Made by a program: the position numbers and the translations under genes
NCBI RefSeq assembly: GCF_000003815.2
Contig: NC_049986.1
Coordinates: forward strand, 11,325,354-11,389,353
Reading direction: 5' to 3'
Length of the DNA: 64,000 bases
Origin: Branchiostoma floridae
Taxonomy: Eukaryota > Chordata > Leptocardii > Amphioxiformes > Branchiostomatidae
Part shown: positions 25,431 to 37,051 of the stretch, in pieces
Layout: each line of letters starts with the position of its first letter
Position numbering within the stretch: position 1 is the first letter of the stretch
Notes under the pieces: generated by a model
Seen by the model: only the letters and a program-made list of their open reading frames with translations
Databases searched by the model: none
What the model was told of the DNA's origin: nothing

Positions 25431-28400
25431 TCTACTGTGATGGTCGCTTGTATGCAGGAAATGTGCTGGGCATCAAGCTGGCATTGTCTATCCTGTAAAA
25501 GAAACAAAACAAAATAAATACTCTAGTTTCAGTGCCAAGTACTGTTTATACATCAATTAAACATCCTATAAGAGATAGCTGTAGTTGATACAGGACTGTC
25601 CAAAATACTTATGAAAACACATTTTCACATATGAAATAAATCAGCTTCAAACAGTCATTTGAGAAGTTATATATAACTGTAATATGCACACAAAAGATGA
25701 AGATGTATTATACCCCTGTCAAATTATCTACGATCTTCTGGCGTATCGATGGAAGATCGGCCATATTTAAGATCGACAGAGGGTTGCGCGTATTTTTCAC
25801 CTTAAAACCGTCCCTGTCACGTATAAGCCATACTTTGTACCTTGTGCAATTTTTGTGCAATAAAGTTATTATTATAAGCGAGGCGTGGGCGATTGCCGGA
25901 GAATCGTCATCCGATCGATTTTCACCAAATGTGATAGGGATATAATGATATCTGTCTATATATGTATGTCTAGGAATATCTTTTTACATTTAGTCTTTTT
26001 GCCTGTATATATTTTTATATTATTATCAGTTAGACCTCTATTGCTCTCCTTGAAATCAGACTCATTTGTCATCCAGGTGACATCATCTGATGGAAAACTG
26101 AGTCTGGCTCTGTGACCTAAATCCCGCAATGCTGTAATAACTCGCACAGAAATACATTGTAATCACATTTACTCAATTGATGGCCTGTTTCTATAGTATA
26201 TTGGGCATTTCAAATTAGACAGTGATGTATTCATTTGATTGATAATACAGATTGACCATTTCTTGGAAGCCATATGCTCTCGAGGTAAAGCTACATTTAG
26301 TATAGCCTGATTTTGCTTCTCTCACACTATAGTCTATATTTACGTTACTGTTGATATATGAGAGAATTTCTGAGTCATGATTGAGAAGTGTAACTGGTGC
26401 TTTGATCCTAATTTTGGACTGTCAGTGCACTTACATGTAAAGTTACAGTGTGTACATGTACCTTATACCAAAGGCACTCTACACTAAGTAATAATAATAT
26501 ACAGCATATTCTCGACATTTATTTTAAGTGCAAAACCTTTGTTGGATCATTTGTTTGAATTTTGAAGGTAGCTATAGAATTTCACATTCAAGACCTGAAG
26601 ATCATTAAGGTTACAAGTAATTAGGTTTTGATGACATTTTACTTTATTTCATGTTTTGTTATGCAACCATCTAATTCCTAGGTGCACCAGAATTTTAGGC
26701 CCTGTATACAAAACTATATATAACATCAAAATGCCTGTCAAGAGAAGAATTGATTATTTATAAAGGACCCTGTCCCTGTGGCTTACACAAGTCAGTTCTA
26801 ATCATAGTTATAATCTTATCAACATACAGATACACCTGCGTCCGCTGGATGTACATACATGGTAAAAAGCAAGGTTTAACCTCCTTGGTAAAAGCTATAT
26901 CTTGTGACTACTTTTTTTGTGTAGGAGGACAGAATCATATAGAGAGTTGACAATTTTGCTGTACTGGCAATACATGGTAATAATACAAACAAACACTAAT
27001 TAATAGCAATACTATAGTTCCATTGTAATAAACAATTCTATACTACTGATATATAATTATATTTGTTTATACTGTGCATGTTTGTAGCATTTATATACTG
27101 CGGAACCACATTTTGCCCTCCATTTTGGCGTGCAAATTATAGTGACCCTTATGTGACCTACCTGATCAATGTCCTTGATCCCTGGTACAAGTTTGTTGCC
27201 ACATGTATTCATTAAGTATTGACAAAATCAGACAATATCAACAAGACCTTTCCACGTACTTAATATCATCACAATCCATCCATAGCTCCTTGACTGCTTG
27301 CCAGCATATGTGGAACATTGCAAGCACATACATTGTACACGCAGGGAAAACAATATCTCCTTCAGAGGTAATAACCATACTTACTACTTCCTATAGTTTC
27401 ACCTTTGCCCTAGAGAGTATGCCTGAGCAGATTGGGTGTATTGAAGCCTGTTTGAGTCAGCACCAACGGTTGTACCTAAGGTTGAGTTGACAGTGTTAAA
27501 TCAGAAACTAATGCCTGCCCCTGTGTGACATGTTTCACCTCCTCCTACTGGTGCATCACTCAGGGATCAGGAAACATGATTACTCTGCAGATGAGAGCGG
27601 TCCCAGGGGACCATGGCTTCTTTGATGTAAAACAGTATCAAAATTTAACCATGCTTCACCTGATGATGATATATTTGGGCACGTATCCTTACTATTATTG
27701 ATTTTATCTACCGATTAATGAGGATTTTCTCAAACCTAGGTTTGCTACTTCAGTATAAATATCAGCAAGATGTTCAAATCCTCACCAGGAATAAAGCTCA
27801 AATTTGGCTTGAAGGCAAAATAATCAAGTTAACATTATAATCTCATTACTTAAAAGATATGTTCTTAATTTCCTGTTGACTAACATATTCACCTCAGCAA
27901 GGTCACTTGGTAAAGATTGACTTTTTGACATCATCCCAATACATGACTAGTAATAAGTTACTAGCAACCATCTCAGGAGTCAACCAAGTAACATACCAGA
28001 TACCTGATGATAGCAAGGAGGATAGTAATCTGACACTAGTACTCTGCCCACAAGAATTATCATAATTTTTGCGGAATCACGTCTGTAAACATGATGACGA
28101 AATATGTAACATAAACTCAGCCCTGTATTATTGATTTCAGTAGAACAGAGCTGGACTTGTCCCAAGGAACGATTAACATGTGGAAAGTTACCATTTCAGC
28201 GATCAAAATAATCTTTCCCATCAAAAACACATGCTTTTCAGTACTTTTTGACAACAAATATGCAGTTTTCTCACATTCATCATATTCAACTTGGCATTTG
28301 ATTTTTAATAAAAAAATTCACTAAATGGTACAAATATCAAAATACTACAGTAATTACAATACAAGGTAGTTGACATAACTTTCCTTTTTCTATTGTTTTC

Positions 28401-28950
28401 TGTTTCAGAAACTGACTGTTGAAGTGTAGCACTAGTTTTCTTGTTTTGTTGGGTACATATATGATGATGATGAAGCTCTCCATATTTTTTTTTCAGCTCT
28501 AGAATCAGTGTCACTAGCTCCATCTACTTTGCACAGCTTTGTCCACGTGGACAGCACCCCCACCACGGAATCACAGTTCAATCAGTGCCAGGAGCATCCA
28601 AATGCACACATTACTGTCCCATGACTCATGGTTAGGTCAGGCTCAGACGATCTAACCAACACCACATCTACACAAGCCAACATCACAAACCGGCTATAGC
28701 GGCTGCAAAAAGCGATATAAAAACGCCCGAATTTACTCAATTCAGCGAGAGTTCAGTCATGTCAAAAATTCAGAGGGATTCTAGAGTATACGTACTGTGT
28801 TGGAAGTTGGATTTCCGCTGTCCCTGGGCTGTTTTGGTGGATTTAGAGGCTAAAGTGATGTGCTGTCCTGGATCCTCCTCCTACTCACGGTCGCCATGTT
28901 GTGTTTATCCGGCACCTTCCCAGGGTGCACTGCGTGGTACAAATGAGGGT
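25431..28950 (-). other. GAPVD1: GAPVD1 5' UTR, first intron and candidate promoter
   Basis: The coding start exon begins at an acceptor (TTTTACAG) just upstream of 25492, leaving 62 bases of 5' UTR and implying an upstream exon. The best candidate on the minus strand is the sequence ending ACAACATGGCGACC|GTGAGT, with donor after 28889. Its ATG would be out of frame with the main start, so it would act as leader only. The ATGGCG word resembles a YY1-type initiator. The intron between shows no coding exon. Confidence 0.45.
25690..25880 (+). mobile_element. Possible retroposon 3' end in GAPVD1 intron 1
   Basis: GTACCTTGTGCAATTTTTGT runs into GCAATAAAGTTATTATTAT, which resembles the 3' tail of a retroposon (poly(A)-signal-like word plus short TTA repeats). 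No target duplication was found, so the call is weak. Confidence 0.3.
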
Positions 28951-30772
28951 CTAATGGGGTTTTTCCCCACTACACTAGACTCTTTTAATCGGACACTGGG
29001 CAATGTTGAGTGATTTTGACTATCAGCATCTGAAGCTAAAAGATGTAATTCAGTGTTGAAAGTCATTAAACACGGTCACACGCTCAGTAAAAGCATCACT
29101 CACAGTAATAAGGCCCTGGATGATTCGCAATTACCTGGGATGTCAGTGTCTTATATAAGAAACGAAATGAAAGAGAGAAACGAGAGAGCGGCCAGGCCTA
29201 AACTGGAACTAGAGTTCCTACCTGTGCCTGAAGAACTCTACTCTACTCTATACTTGCCTGGGTTTGCCCTTGGTTTGCCATACATTGCATTGCCTGCAAT
29301 TTCAATAAAATCTATTTTGTCATTTAACGTTTTAACGTATTTAAAAATACATACGTACAAGTAAGTAATCATCAGCCATAAAGAAAAGACAGCAAACATC
29401 GTCTTTGAGCTGTTTTATTTATGTGCTCGTACAGGTTAAAAATGGCATCAAACCACTTTATGCTAACAGATACCCATCACCTACAGCGGTTTGCACATAG
29501 AATAAGATACTTAACAGTTAGGTTTAACAGTAATATAAAACAATTAACATCAAGGTTCCATATATATTTCTAATGTCAGCACACACTATATATTTGATAT
29601 ACTGTTATACTGTTGTCACAATTGGATTAATTTTTACTATTTACTGAGCCCTCAAAGGAGAATCAAAGGAGTCTGTTGAAAGTTAATGTTAACTGTACTG
29701 GGATATATTAGGATGGTATCCAAACCTATTTCTATCTACCAAGTCTCTTCGCTATTTGTGTGAGAGGGCAAAGTCACTTGACAGCTATAATAGGTTTGGT
29801 TACCATGCAGGCTAACATATCCCAGTAACGTTAGCTGTCAACGTACGTATACAGTATCTCACATGGTTAAAAAGCGTCCTCTTTCTATCCTGAGCAGTAC
29901 TGCATTACAGGCGGCGTGATAGTGCTTCAACTGATAAATAGAGGTCGCTTTTTATACGCGAATGACGATGTTGTCTTTTTCAGGTCGGCTAAATCCTGAC
30001 AAATCATTCACCTATTTGGTGATTTCTACTGTTGTTCAGCTCCCAAAAGGGTCTAGTGGACTGCTTTGAAACCTAAGCTTAACAAAATTATCAACATTTA
30101 TATAAACAGTTTCCATTTGAACAGTTTTAAAAGTTATAAAGTCTAATATTCCCACACCAGCTAGTTAGAATATTCAACGACTCAACAACGTACCATGATG
30201 TTTACAACTCATACCTGACAATTCTCAAACATATCAACAATCACTGTTTCCTATAGATACTATGTACTCAGCTATATCGTAGCATTAGTTTAGGCAATAG
30301 ACACGTATCATTAACAATTATTAAATGTAGTATTCATCTCCTACCGATGTCTTATCAAGAAAATTATTTTTTGACGACTGAGCTGTATGATTCAGCCACG
30401 CTTCACTGCTGACAAATACTTTCCACAAATGTTTCATCCACACCTGTTACCTACCCAGCCACATCTTTAAAACTGTCAGGATACGCTTACATTCGTGGTT
30501 AGTCTATATATAGCTGCAATTTTTATGTTGTCAAATTTTCAGGCAGGCTGTGATTTTTAACCTCCTTGCTGCAACAGAAACAACCACTGACAAGGATTTT
30601 AGATTGTCTTTTCCGTAGCAAGAAATCTGAATCTTGCATGGCGCACATGCATTACTATATCAAGAATTCTCTAAGTTTGCGATCGAACGAAAATAGAACG
30701 ACGCACGTTTGTGCTCGAGCACTTAAACTAGCATTTTACCATTTGTAATGGCTTTGTCTTCGATTGAGTGAA
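28951..30772. other. Intergenic DNA and probable DEG/ENaC 3' UTR
   Basis: No supported coding exon. On the minus strand an AATAAA signal at 29419-29414 could end the DEG/ENaC transcript, giving a 3' UTR of about 1.35 kb. The foldback at 29683-29841 would then be transcribed. Confidence 0.4.
29683..29841. repeat. Foldback element with about 45-bp inverted arms
   Basis: The left arm has TACTGGGATATATTAGG and GGTATCCAAACCTATT. The reverse complement of the right arm has TACTGGGATATGTTAGC and GGTAACCAAACCTATT. Small gaps separate the matches. Likely a MITE; no target repeat was resolved. It lies downstream of the DEG/ENaC gene. Confidence 0.65.
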
Positions 30773-32287
30773 TCAAATGAGCTTATTTCCGCTACCCTCT
30801 CCACAACAAGCTCGAATGATCAAGACGATAAGGTAAACGATCCCGATGAGAATCAGCAACACCATAAACCATATAGCAATTGCAATACCAATGTCCTTAA
30901 ACAGTTGATTCAACGGGTAGGCTGGGCGTTCCTGCACCTGCTGGTAGCCGCCGTCAAGGTAAGACACCTTTACCTGCACGACGTTTTGTTTGATGAGACT
31001 GCCGACGTCAGGAAGAGGAGTGACGTAATTCAGCTCGGGGATCAGGACATTCTCGGGAGCCCAGGTGGATGACGTCATGGTGGTAACGTAGGACTCCTCC
31101 TTGCAGGGATGCTTGCAGTCACAGTTATCCCGCCAGGTAGCGTCCTGTTCGTAGTACCTTTCCGAAGAGAAAAAGTGGAGAAATGTCATTTTCCTAGAGG
31201 TAACGTTACGTTACGCAAAGTACATGTTCCATGCAGTAGGAACCTAAGTTAAACAAAGTACTGGAAAATGCATATTACTTTTGTTCAAGAATGTTATGAG
31301 ATCTCTCAAAGAACCTAAGCTAGGATACAGAACATTGTCCTCTTACCTTGATCGGCAACTTTCCTCACTGGCTGTGCACATGTCGCCGCTAGTTGTTCTG
31401 GGATCGTCCACACAGCCGCAGTTTTGCAGCAGGGTTTTCTGCAGACATTCGTTCCAGCATTTCTCCAGCGTGTATCCTCCGGGATACAAGGATTCTCCGT
31501 CTGTCCCCTGCTCGCAGTTACCATAGGGGGCAGGCTGTAGGTTCTTCACAGCCTTCCTCACGCCGATGGCCGCGCTCTTCCCGGCTTTCACGACGACCCC
31601 ATTGTTCTCTGGAAATGCTGTGGTATTGGCAGGGTGCACGGTCACAGTCACTCCGGGCTGACGTCCGAAAAGGCTGACATACTCGCCAGCGTCTGTGAAC
31701 AGTGTCATGGTTAGTCCCTGTCCTTTTGAGGACACTTGGAAACCGGCATTGAAGGTGAAGCAGTTTCCAAACTTGGCGGATTGGAAGGTGGCAAAGACGC
31801 TGGAGAGGTCGGTGGGCACGCACTGCTGCCCGTTGTAGGAACAGCTCATGACGAAGTCGTTCAGCTGATGACCCAAGTTGGAGATGTCATCCCTGGTCAT
31901 CCCGGCCAGGTCGCCCGTCGCGCGGGCGGTTCTCCTGTCTTGATAAGCCGTGTTGAGGATTTCTCTCGCGGCCGAAGGGTTGACGGCGTCGCTGCTGGTA
32001 GAGGCGAGCAGGTTTTCCACACTTTGGCGCACCTGGTCGTCCGTGTCCAGGAGAGAGGCGTGGCTAGTTCCGGGCAGAGCCGACTTGCGGATCGGATTGT
32101 TGTTGCACACGGTGACAGATGGAAACGCCTGTGACTGCTCAATCACCTCCCTGGACTCCTGAGTAACAGGGTAGCTCATGTACAAGGAGACGCGGTCGAA
32201 GATCTGATAGATACAGACACAGAGGACGGGAACAAGCAGAATGAAGAAGCACACCCAGAATGCGGCGGGTATTTTTCTTCCTGCCAT
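30773..32287 (-). CDS. DEG/ENaC (ASIC-like) channel subunit with an altered pore, 2 coding exons
   Basis: Exons 32287-31347 and 31157-30773 join in phase for 441 aa. It has the family layout: first membrane helix (about 10-30, FWVCFFILLVPVLCVCIY), then FPSVTVCNNNP, then a large extracellular domain with FGNCFTFNAG, PYGNCE, the Cys-rich KCWNECLQKTLLQNCGC block and CDCKHPC, then a second helix near the C-terminus. Family members normally have DIGGQLGLWIG-x-S at the start of helix two, where G-x-S forms the sodium selectivity filter. This protein reads DIGIAIAIWFMVL (402-414), so the filter Gly and Ser positions are Met and Leu. The rest of the frame is intact. It may be a non-conducting or regulatory subunit, or a channel with changed selectivity. 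An acceptor just before 32355 implies a non-coding upstream exon. Confidence 0.9.
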
Positions 32288-33384
32288 GTTGGATCAGTAT
32301 GTGGCCTTCACTGTTTTCCGGGTGACGTGAGGTCGAGTGAGGGTCAGGGTCAGCTCTGTGCATTAAGAAAAACAAATAAGATGGAATGTTTACTAAGTGT
32401 CACATACAGAGCGATTAGTTAGCAAGTTAGAGTCATCGATAATCTACAATAACGACATGCTCATTTGCGCTTCATTGTGCCGACAAGTTGTATCAGATAT
32501 TGTTCATTATCACAAAAAGCAAACGTCACTATCTACGACAAAAACTAAATAAAAACCATGACAAACCTACTGATTTAATGTACTTACTATTTCTATTTAC
32601 ATTTGTTGTCAAAGTTGATATGACATTCCACACTGAAATACGGACGGTCACGCATGAGAGAAATACTTTTTTTTTATTTCAAGACGGTCGCTTAGAGTAT
32701 TTTACAACTTGGAAGTAGGTCACATACTGTACATGTATTACTTGCACAGCTTAATCAGATGATCTTGTCGCCCATGATGATTTAATAGGATGTTGCAACC
32801 AAAATCCTCCAGATAAATATGTACTGCTGTACCCAATTATGCCGCACCCCGAGATTGATTGAGTTGTGTTTCTGGGGCGAAGAAGGGGTTTGCTAGATTT
32901 ATAAGTAGCCCTGCCCGCAGATGGCCGTGCCTGCAGATGGCGCAATGTTGATAAAGGCTACGGTTCAGCAGCGCTAGGCCTGTAAGAGTGTGAGTGACTT
33001 TTGCCTGTAGTTTTCTGCGATTGGTCTTAAGTTTTTAGTCGACACATCCTAAATAAAGGAAAATGGCTAGAGCACAAATATTGCATAAATTCCTAAGACC
33101 TTTTAAACTGGTTACGTCGATATCATTATTATTGAATATCACATCGGAGTCGAAATCTAATACACCTTTGAGTATCCATGGGAATAAATAATTCATACTT
33201 ATTAGGTTAAGTCGCCATTAGTGACTGATTACAGCCGGATTATGTTGCTGCACTAGAAAATTCGCATTCCCCACAGACTGACATCCAAACAGGCCGTGAG
33301 CACAAACATGGCGCATCTGGCACTATCTGATGACATTCAGAAAAGAGGAGGAAGAACAGACGATATTACGAATATATAGAAATT

Positions 33385-33500
33385 ATGGCCTGATTAAACC
33401 TCGCTTATAGCAGCCCGCCCGACATACGACCATGTAGCCTCCTAGAAGGGAGGGACCAATTAAAGCCCTGGACAGTAGAGCTTTTGTAACACGGAGTGAC
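33385..33500 (+). repeat. Dispersed repeat, family 3 (copy 1)
   Basis: Shares the order CCTGATTAAA.., GCAGCCCGCC, GGGACCAATTAA, CTGGACAG.. and TTTTGTAACAC with 41860-41998. The element type is unknown. Confidence 0.55.
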
Positions 33501-34414
33501 GGACAAAAAATTGTATCGTCATTCAGATCTATAGTAACGTAACATTATATATCGCTAAGGTACATATTCTTCTTTTAAAACACACGGTCACTGTATATCT
33601 AGAGCTAAGCTGTATGGCACATCAATCACAAAGATAAACACATCGTTGATAATCGCATTCAAGGCTCAAATTTCTGAGCAAGAGCAGATGGTATGAACGT
33701 AGCTGCAGACGGACCAAGGTCCGTATCAACTGATTTGTCATTTTGGCAAGCTGACACACACCTTCTACAGACTGGGGTCTAAAGCTGGATTAACAAACTA
33801 AGTAAAAAGGAAAAATTGAAAAATGTTCAAACTTTGTATAATAGTGCAACAGGACATTATTTGAATATTGATAACCCATTGAATGTAATACTGGGAGATT
33901 TAGAGAGTGAAGTCCTATCACGTTAACGTCTAATGTTGTTAGATTGTTGGGAAAATTTTTCATCTATAGAAATCGTGAGATATCAATAATGTCTTTCAAT
34001 AAGTTTATTACCTTCATTAAGTACTTTTACACTATGGAAAAAAGTATAGCCACTCGTAAAAACAAATTGTATGTACACAACGGAAAATGGGAACCACTGT
34101 ATTCTCTTTTAAATGCCGCATGATTATTGCCAGCACAACTGTATTGTACATGTTTTACCTGTATGTGTGTCTTTGTTTGGTATCTGAATAAAGAATGTCT
34201 AAAAAAAACAAATTGATGATCAGTTATAAGCAATTTTGTGATATGATGAGAAACACACGCCTTGGCCCAAAACAATTCTGTTGCTATAAAAATCACGAGG
34301 CAAAAGCATTTCGCTTATCTATTTCTGACGCTTGTTGAGTTGTTCTCTTTTTCTGACGGAAATCTGTCTGGCCGCAAACAAGTCGTCTTGTGGAAAAAAA
34401 CAAGTTCGCCTCCA

Positions 34415-34555
34415 AAAGTACAACCTGTAGGATGTTGACCTCTAATACAGATGCCAACTTTCCCGGATGTACAACCCGTCGGACGTTGACCTGTATTTTC
34501 GGGGTAAAAGAAGCCAAGCTTCTACGTGCACAACCTGTAGGACGTTAACCCCATT
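34415..34555 (+). repeat. Three degenerate copies of a 23-bp word at 50-60 bp spacing
   Basis: GTACAACCTGTAGGATGTTG, GTACAACCCGTCGGACGTTG and GCACAACCTGTAGGACGTTA, each followed by ACC, recur with AT-rich spacers that also share an AAG/GCCAA pattern. This is an old minisatellite or a set of binding-site-like repeats. Confidence 0.7.
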
Positions 34556-35086
34556 TTGGGCTGACAAGATCCCAGGATTATGACTCATCGTCACGGAGTT
34601 TCACCGGGTACCGTCCTGTCGGTTCTTCACGTACTCATATTGCATGCTTGGGGAGTCACAATTTTGCCAAGGAGCTTGGTCTGTCAGGGGTACGGTGACA
34701 AACTCGTTATCTCCAAGCAGTGCCATAAGATAGTATCACTGCTGGCCAAGGAGTATTGCCGGCCAAAGGGAGTCAAAGGTGCACCCCCATCTAGCCCTAG
34801 CTCAAACCCTTGTCCAGGGACCACCGAGGGGCCACGGGCATGGTAGAAAGTAAATAGAAAATAGACATATCGTTTTCTCTGACGTGATCTGACGGTGGTG
34901 TGTAAGCTGCCACAGCTGACCTCTTCACCAACCACAAGGTCTGTTTTCGAGAACACCAGACGTCAACAGTGTAGCATTTCAATTCACAGGGACCGTCCGA
35001 TGTCCGTCATGTTGACAACTTCTTTGTGGATCGTGAACAAAAACCTCCTGTCCCATTGACCACACATTGTTACGTATACAATACAA

Positions 35087-35208
35087 CAAGGACATTATAT
35101 AACGTCCTTGCAGCAAAGGAGCATGTTGTGGATTTCAAGATGGTATTGGACGATTTTCTGCAAGTGAGCAATTTCTTGTAAGCAAGGACGTTTAATAGCG
35201 TCCTTGCT
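35087..35208. repeat. Two related short hairpins
   Basis: 35087-35110 has arms CAAGGAC / GTCCTTG. 35181-35208 has arms AGCAAGGACG / CGTCCTTGCT with loop TTTAATAG. The two share stem sequence and an AT-rich loop, 70 bp apart. Confidence 0.75.
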
Positions 35209-35903
35209 GTAAGTCACCGTAAACGGTAAAGGAATAATAGTTTGAAACAAAAAAGTATGGACAGCTAGCACTTTCAAAATTGTTAGTTTTTTGTTATCTG
35301 ATCGTAAATGATTGTAAATGATAACGTTGAGTAGAAGTTGCCATACATGATCATGCATGGTTCGTTATGTTCGCTCAAATAGTCGCGGACAGCTAATGAT
35401 TGAAGCACTGGGGAGTAATCTAAGTAGGGGATCACACTCGGCGAAAAGGCTGTGCAGCATGAACCATTTTCAACAAGTCTGAGAGGCCAGGGGGTTGTGA
35501 CTAACATGGCAGTATAGTACATGACTATACCAGACGCAGAGCTTTACACTCCCAAATAAGCGGACGCTTTAGGTCTACTCTGAAGACTTACCTTTGCGCT
35601 ATTCTAAATACGCCTCCGTTGTTGTCGACTCTGCTCTGGCTCCGCTCTGGTCGTCCGCTGAGCAGAAGGGTCTTAGCGGGGTTTACGAAAACACCAGTCA
35701 CGGGGTTCAGAGGATCTCAGAGGAATGGTGACGCTGACTTTGGACCCAGCAAACCTCCATTGCTGAGTAAGCATTTCTCTGCGTTAGCTACAGTAATACA
35801 TTTATGGTAACGATCTAAAGGTGAATCTCGATCCATATCGTACTATGGGGATGCTCATAAATATTCTGACAACCGTAACCCAAAGGAGGCGGCGTTTCCC
35901 CGG

Positions 35904-36032
35904 ACTCCAAGCAGAGGTAGGATGATATGAGAGGATTGTGGCTTTCTTTTGAATTGGCTGTTTTTTGACAGCCTGGATATCGATCAGAAGACGGTAAAAA
36001 TCTTCTCATGCACCTAACCTCTGCTTGGAGAG
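35904..36032. mobile_element. MITE family 1 (copy 2)
   Basis: The left end ACTCCAAGCAGAGGTAGG and the reverse complement of the right end, CTCTCCAAGCAGAGGTTAGG, match each other and the ends of the copies at 486-633 and 39844-39978. TA follows the right end; the left flank has lost it. Confidence 0.7.
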
Positions 36033-36869
36033 TAGTCAGAGTGCCATTATACTAAAATTTCAATCTTTTCTACAATCTTGGTAAACTTAATGCTACTATA
36101 GCTACGTTTCTTAAAGTTGCATCTCGAGCTACAAAACTGCAAAGTATACGGATATTTGCAACAGTTGTTGAAAATCAAATTTGCTAAACGTACCATTTCA
36201 GACTACGTTTTATTAGTTTGAAAATATGGCATGTCAAACACAAAACGGGTTGTGCTAGCTGGTACCAACTATTTGTTTTATTGAATTTAAAGGGAGAGTT
36301 CGTTATATTCATAACGCTATTTAAACGCCTTTTGTAGTTTGGGACTTGAGAAGTCACAATTTTAGAACGCAGCACCAGAAGTTGCACGCAAAATGTATGC
36401 TAATTTGCTAAGTATGCTAAAAGTTAGCAGGGTCAAGTTACACTTTTTTATTATGACACCATTCTCTAGAACGTTTCATAGCTTAAATTTCAATTTTCCA
36501 CAAGCTGAAATACATCTAACGTTAACGATCAACATAATATGTCACAATCAGTAATATGCTCCCTTCCGAACCAGTATGATTTCTTCGGCAATTTAAAACA
36601 ATGCAGATGCTATAGCGGATGGCTTCTAGCTACATCTTTTGATACCAGCAGTTTTTAGGGGAATAAATTGTAATGGTGGGCGGTTCCAGAAAGACAGAAT
36701 GGTAGTTTTTGTCGGATGTTGGTTAATCGCAGTCATGCCACATATACAATTTACACTATAGCCATATCTACGAAATCCTAGACCTGTAAAAACATGACCA
36801 CAGAAATACTCTGTTTGTTGTTTATTCTCAGGCACTATGGCCCTTAGACGAACCATTTCGTACACATCA

Positions 36870-37051
36870 ATATGCACAAACAAGTCAAACCCCGACAGAC
36901 CAGCAGACGTCTATGTTACTGTTGCTATTGTATGCGTTTAAATCCGCCTCAGGGTAATTACGTACCAAATGACACTGCACAACGTACAACAGCCAATCAG
37001 AACAACCATTGAATGTTGAAAGACCAGTACACCTGCAACCCAAAACAAAAG
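36870..37051 (+). promoter_or_regulatory. Ninjurin A promoter, conserved with ninjurin B
   Basis: Shares blocks with 40505-40722: ATGCACAAACAAGTCAAA, GACGTCTAT/GGCGTCTAT, and AGCCAATCAGAA followed by AATGTTGAAAGACCAGT. The CCAAT core (36993-36997) lies about 55 bp before the start codon. Flanking sequence is much less similar. Confidence 0.7.

Larger units (their letters stand above)
32356..36869. other. Upstream region of the DEG/ENaC gene
   Basis: No supported coding exon. A candidate non-coding first exon of the DEG/ENaC gene ends with GCGCAAAG|GTAAGT at 35592 on the minus strand; this rests on the donor alone. The region also holds a dispersed repeat, three degenerate GTACAACCTGTAGG words, twin short hairpins and a MITE, each listed separately. 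Confidence 0.4.

Noticed and set aside
28759-29013. Plus-strand open frame of 84 codons over the GAPVD1 first-exon candidate
   Set aside because: No homology and no splice support; it overlaps the minus-strand leader candidate and is likely chance.
32751-32945. Possible further DEG/ENaC exon upstream of 32287
   Set aside because: The frame shows no family motif, and the start at 32287 already gives a complete N-terminus before the first membrane helix.
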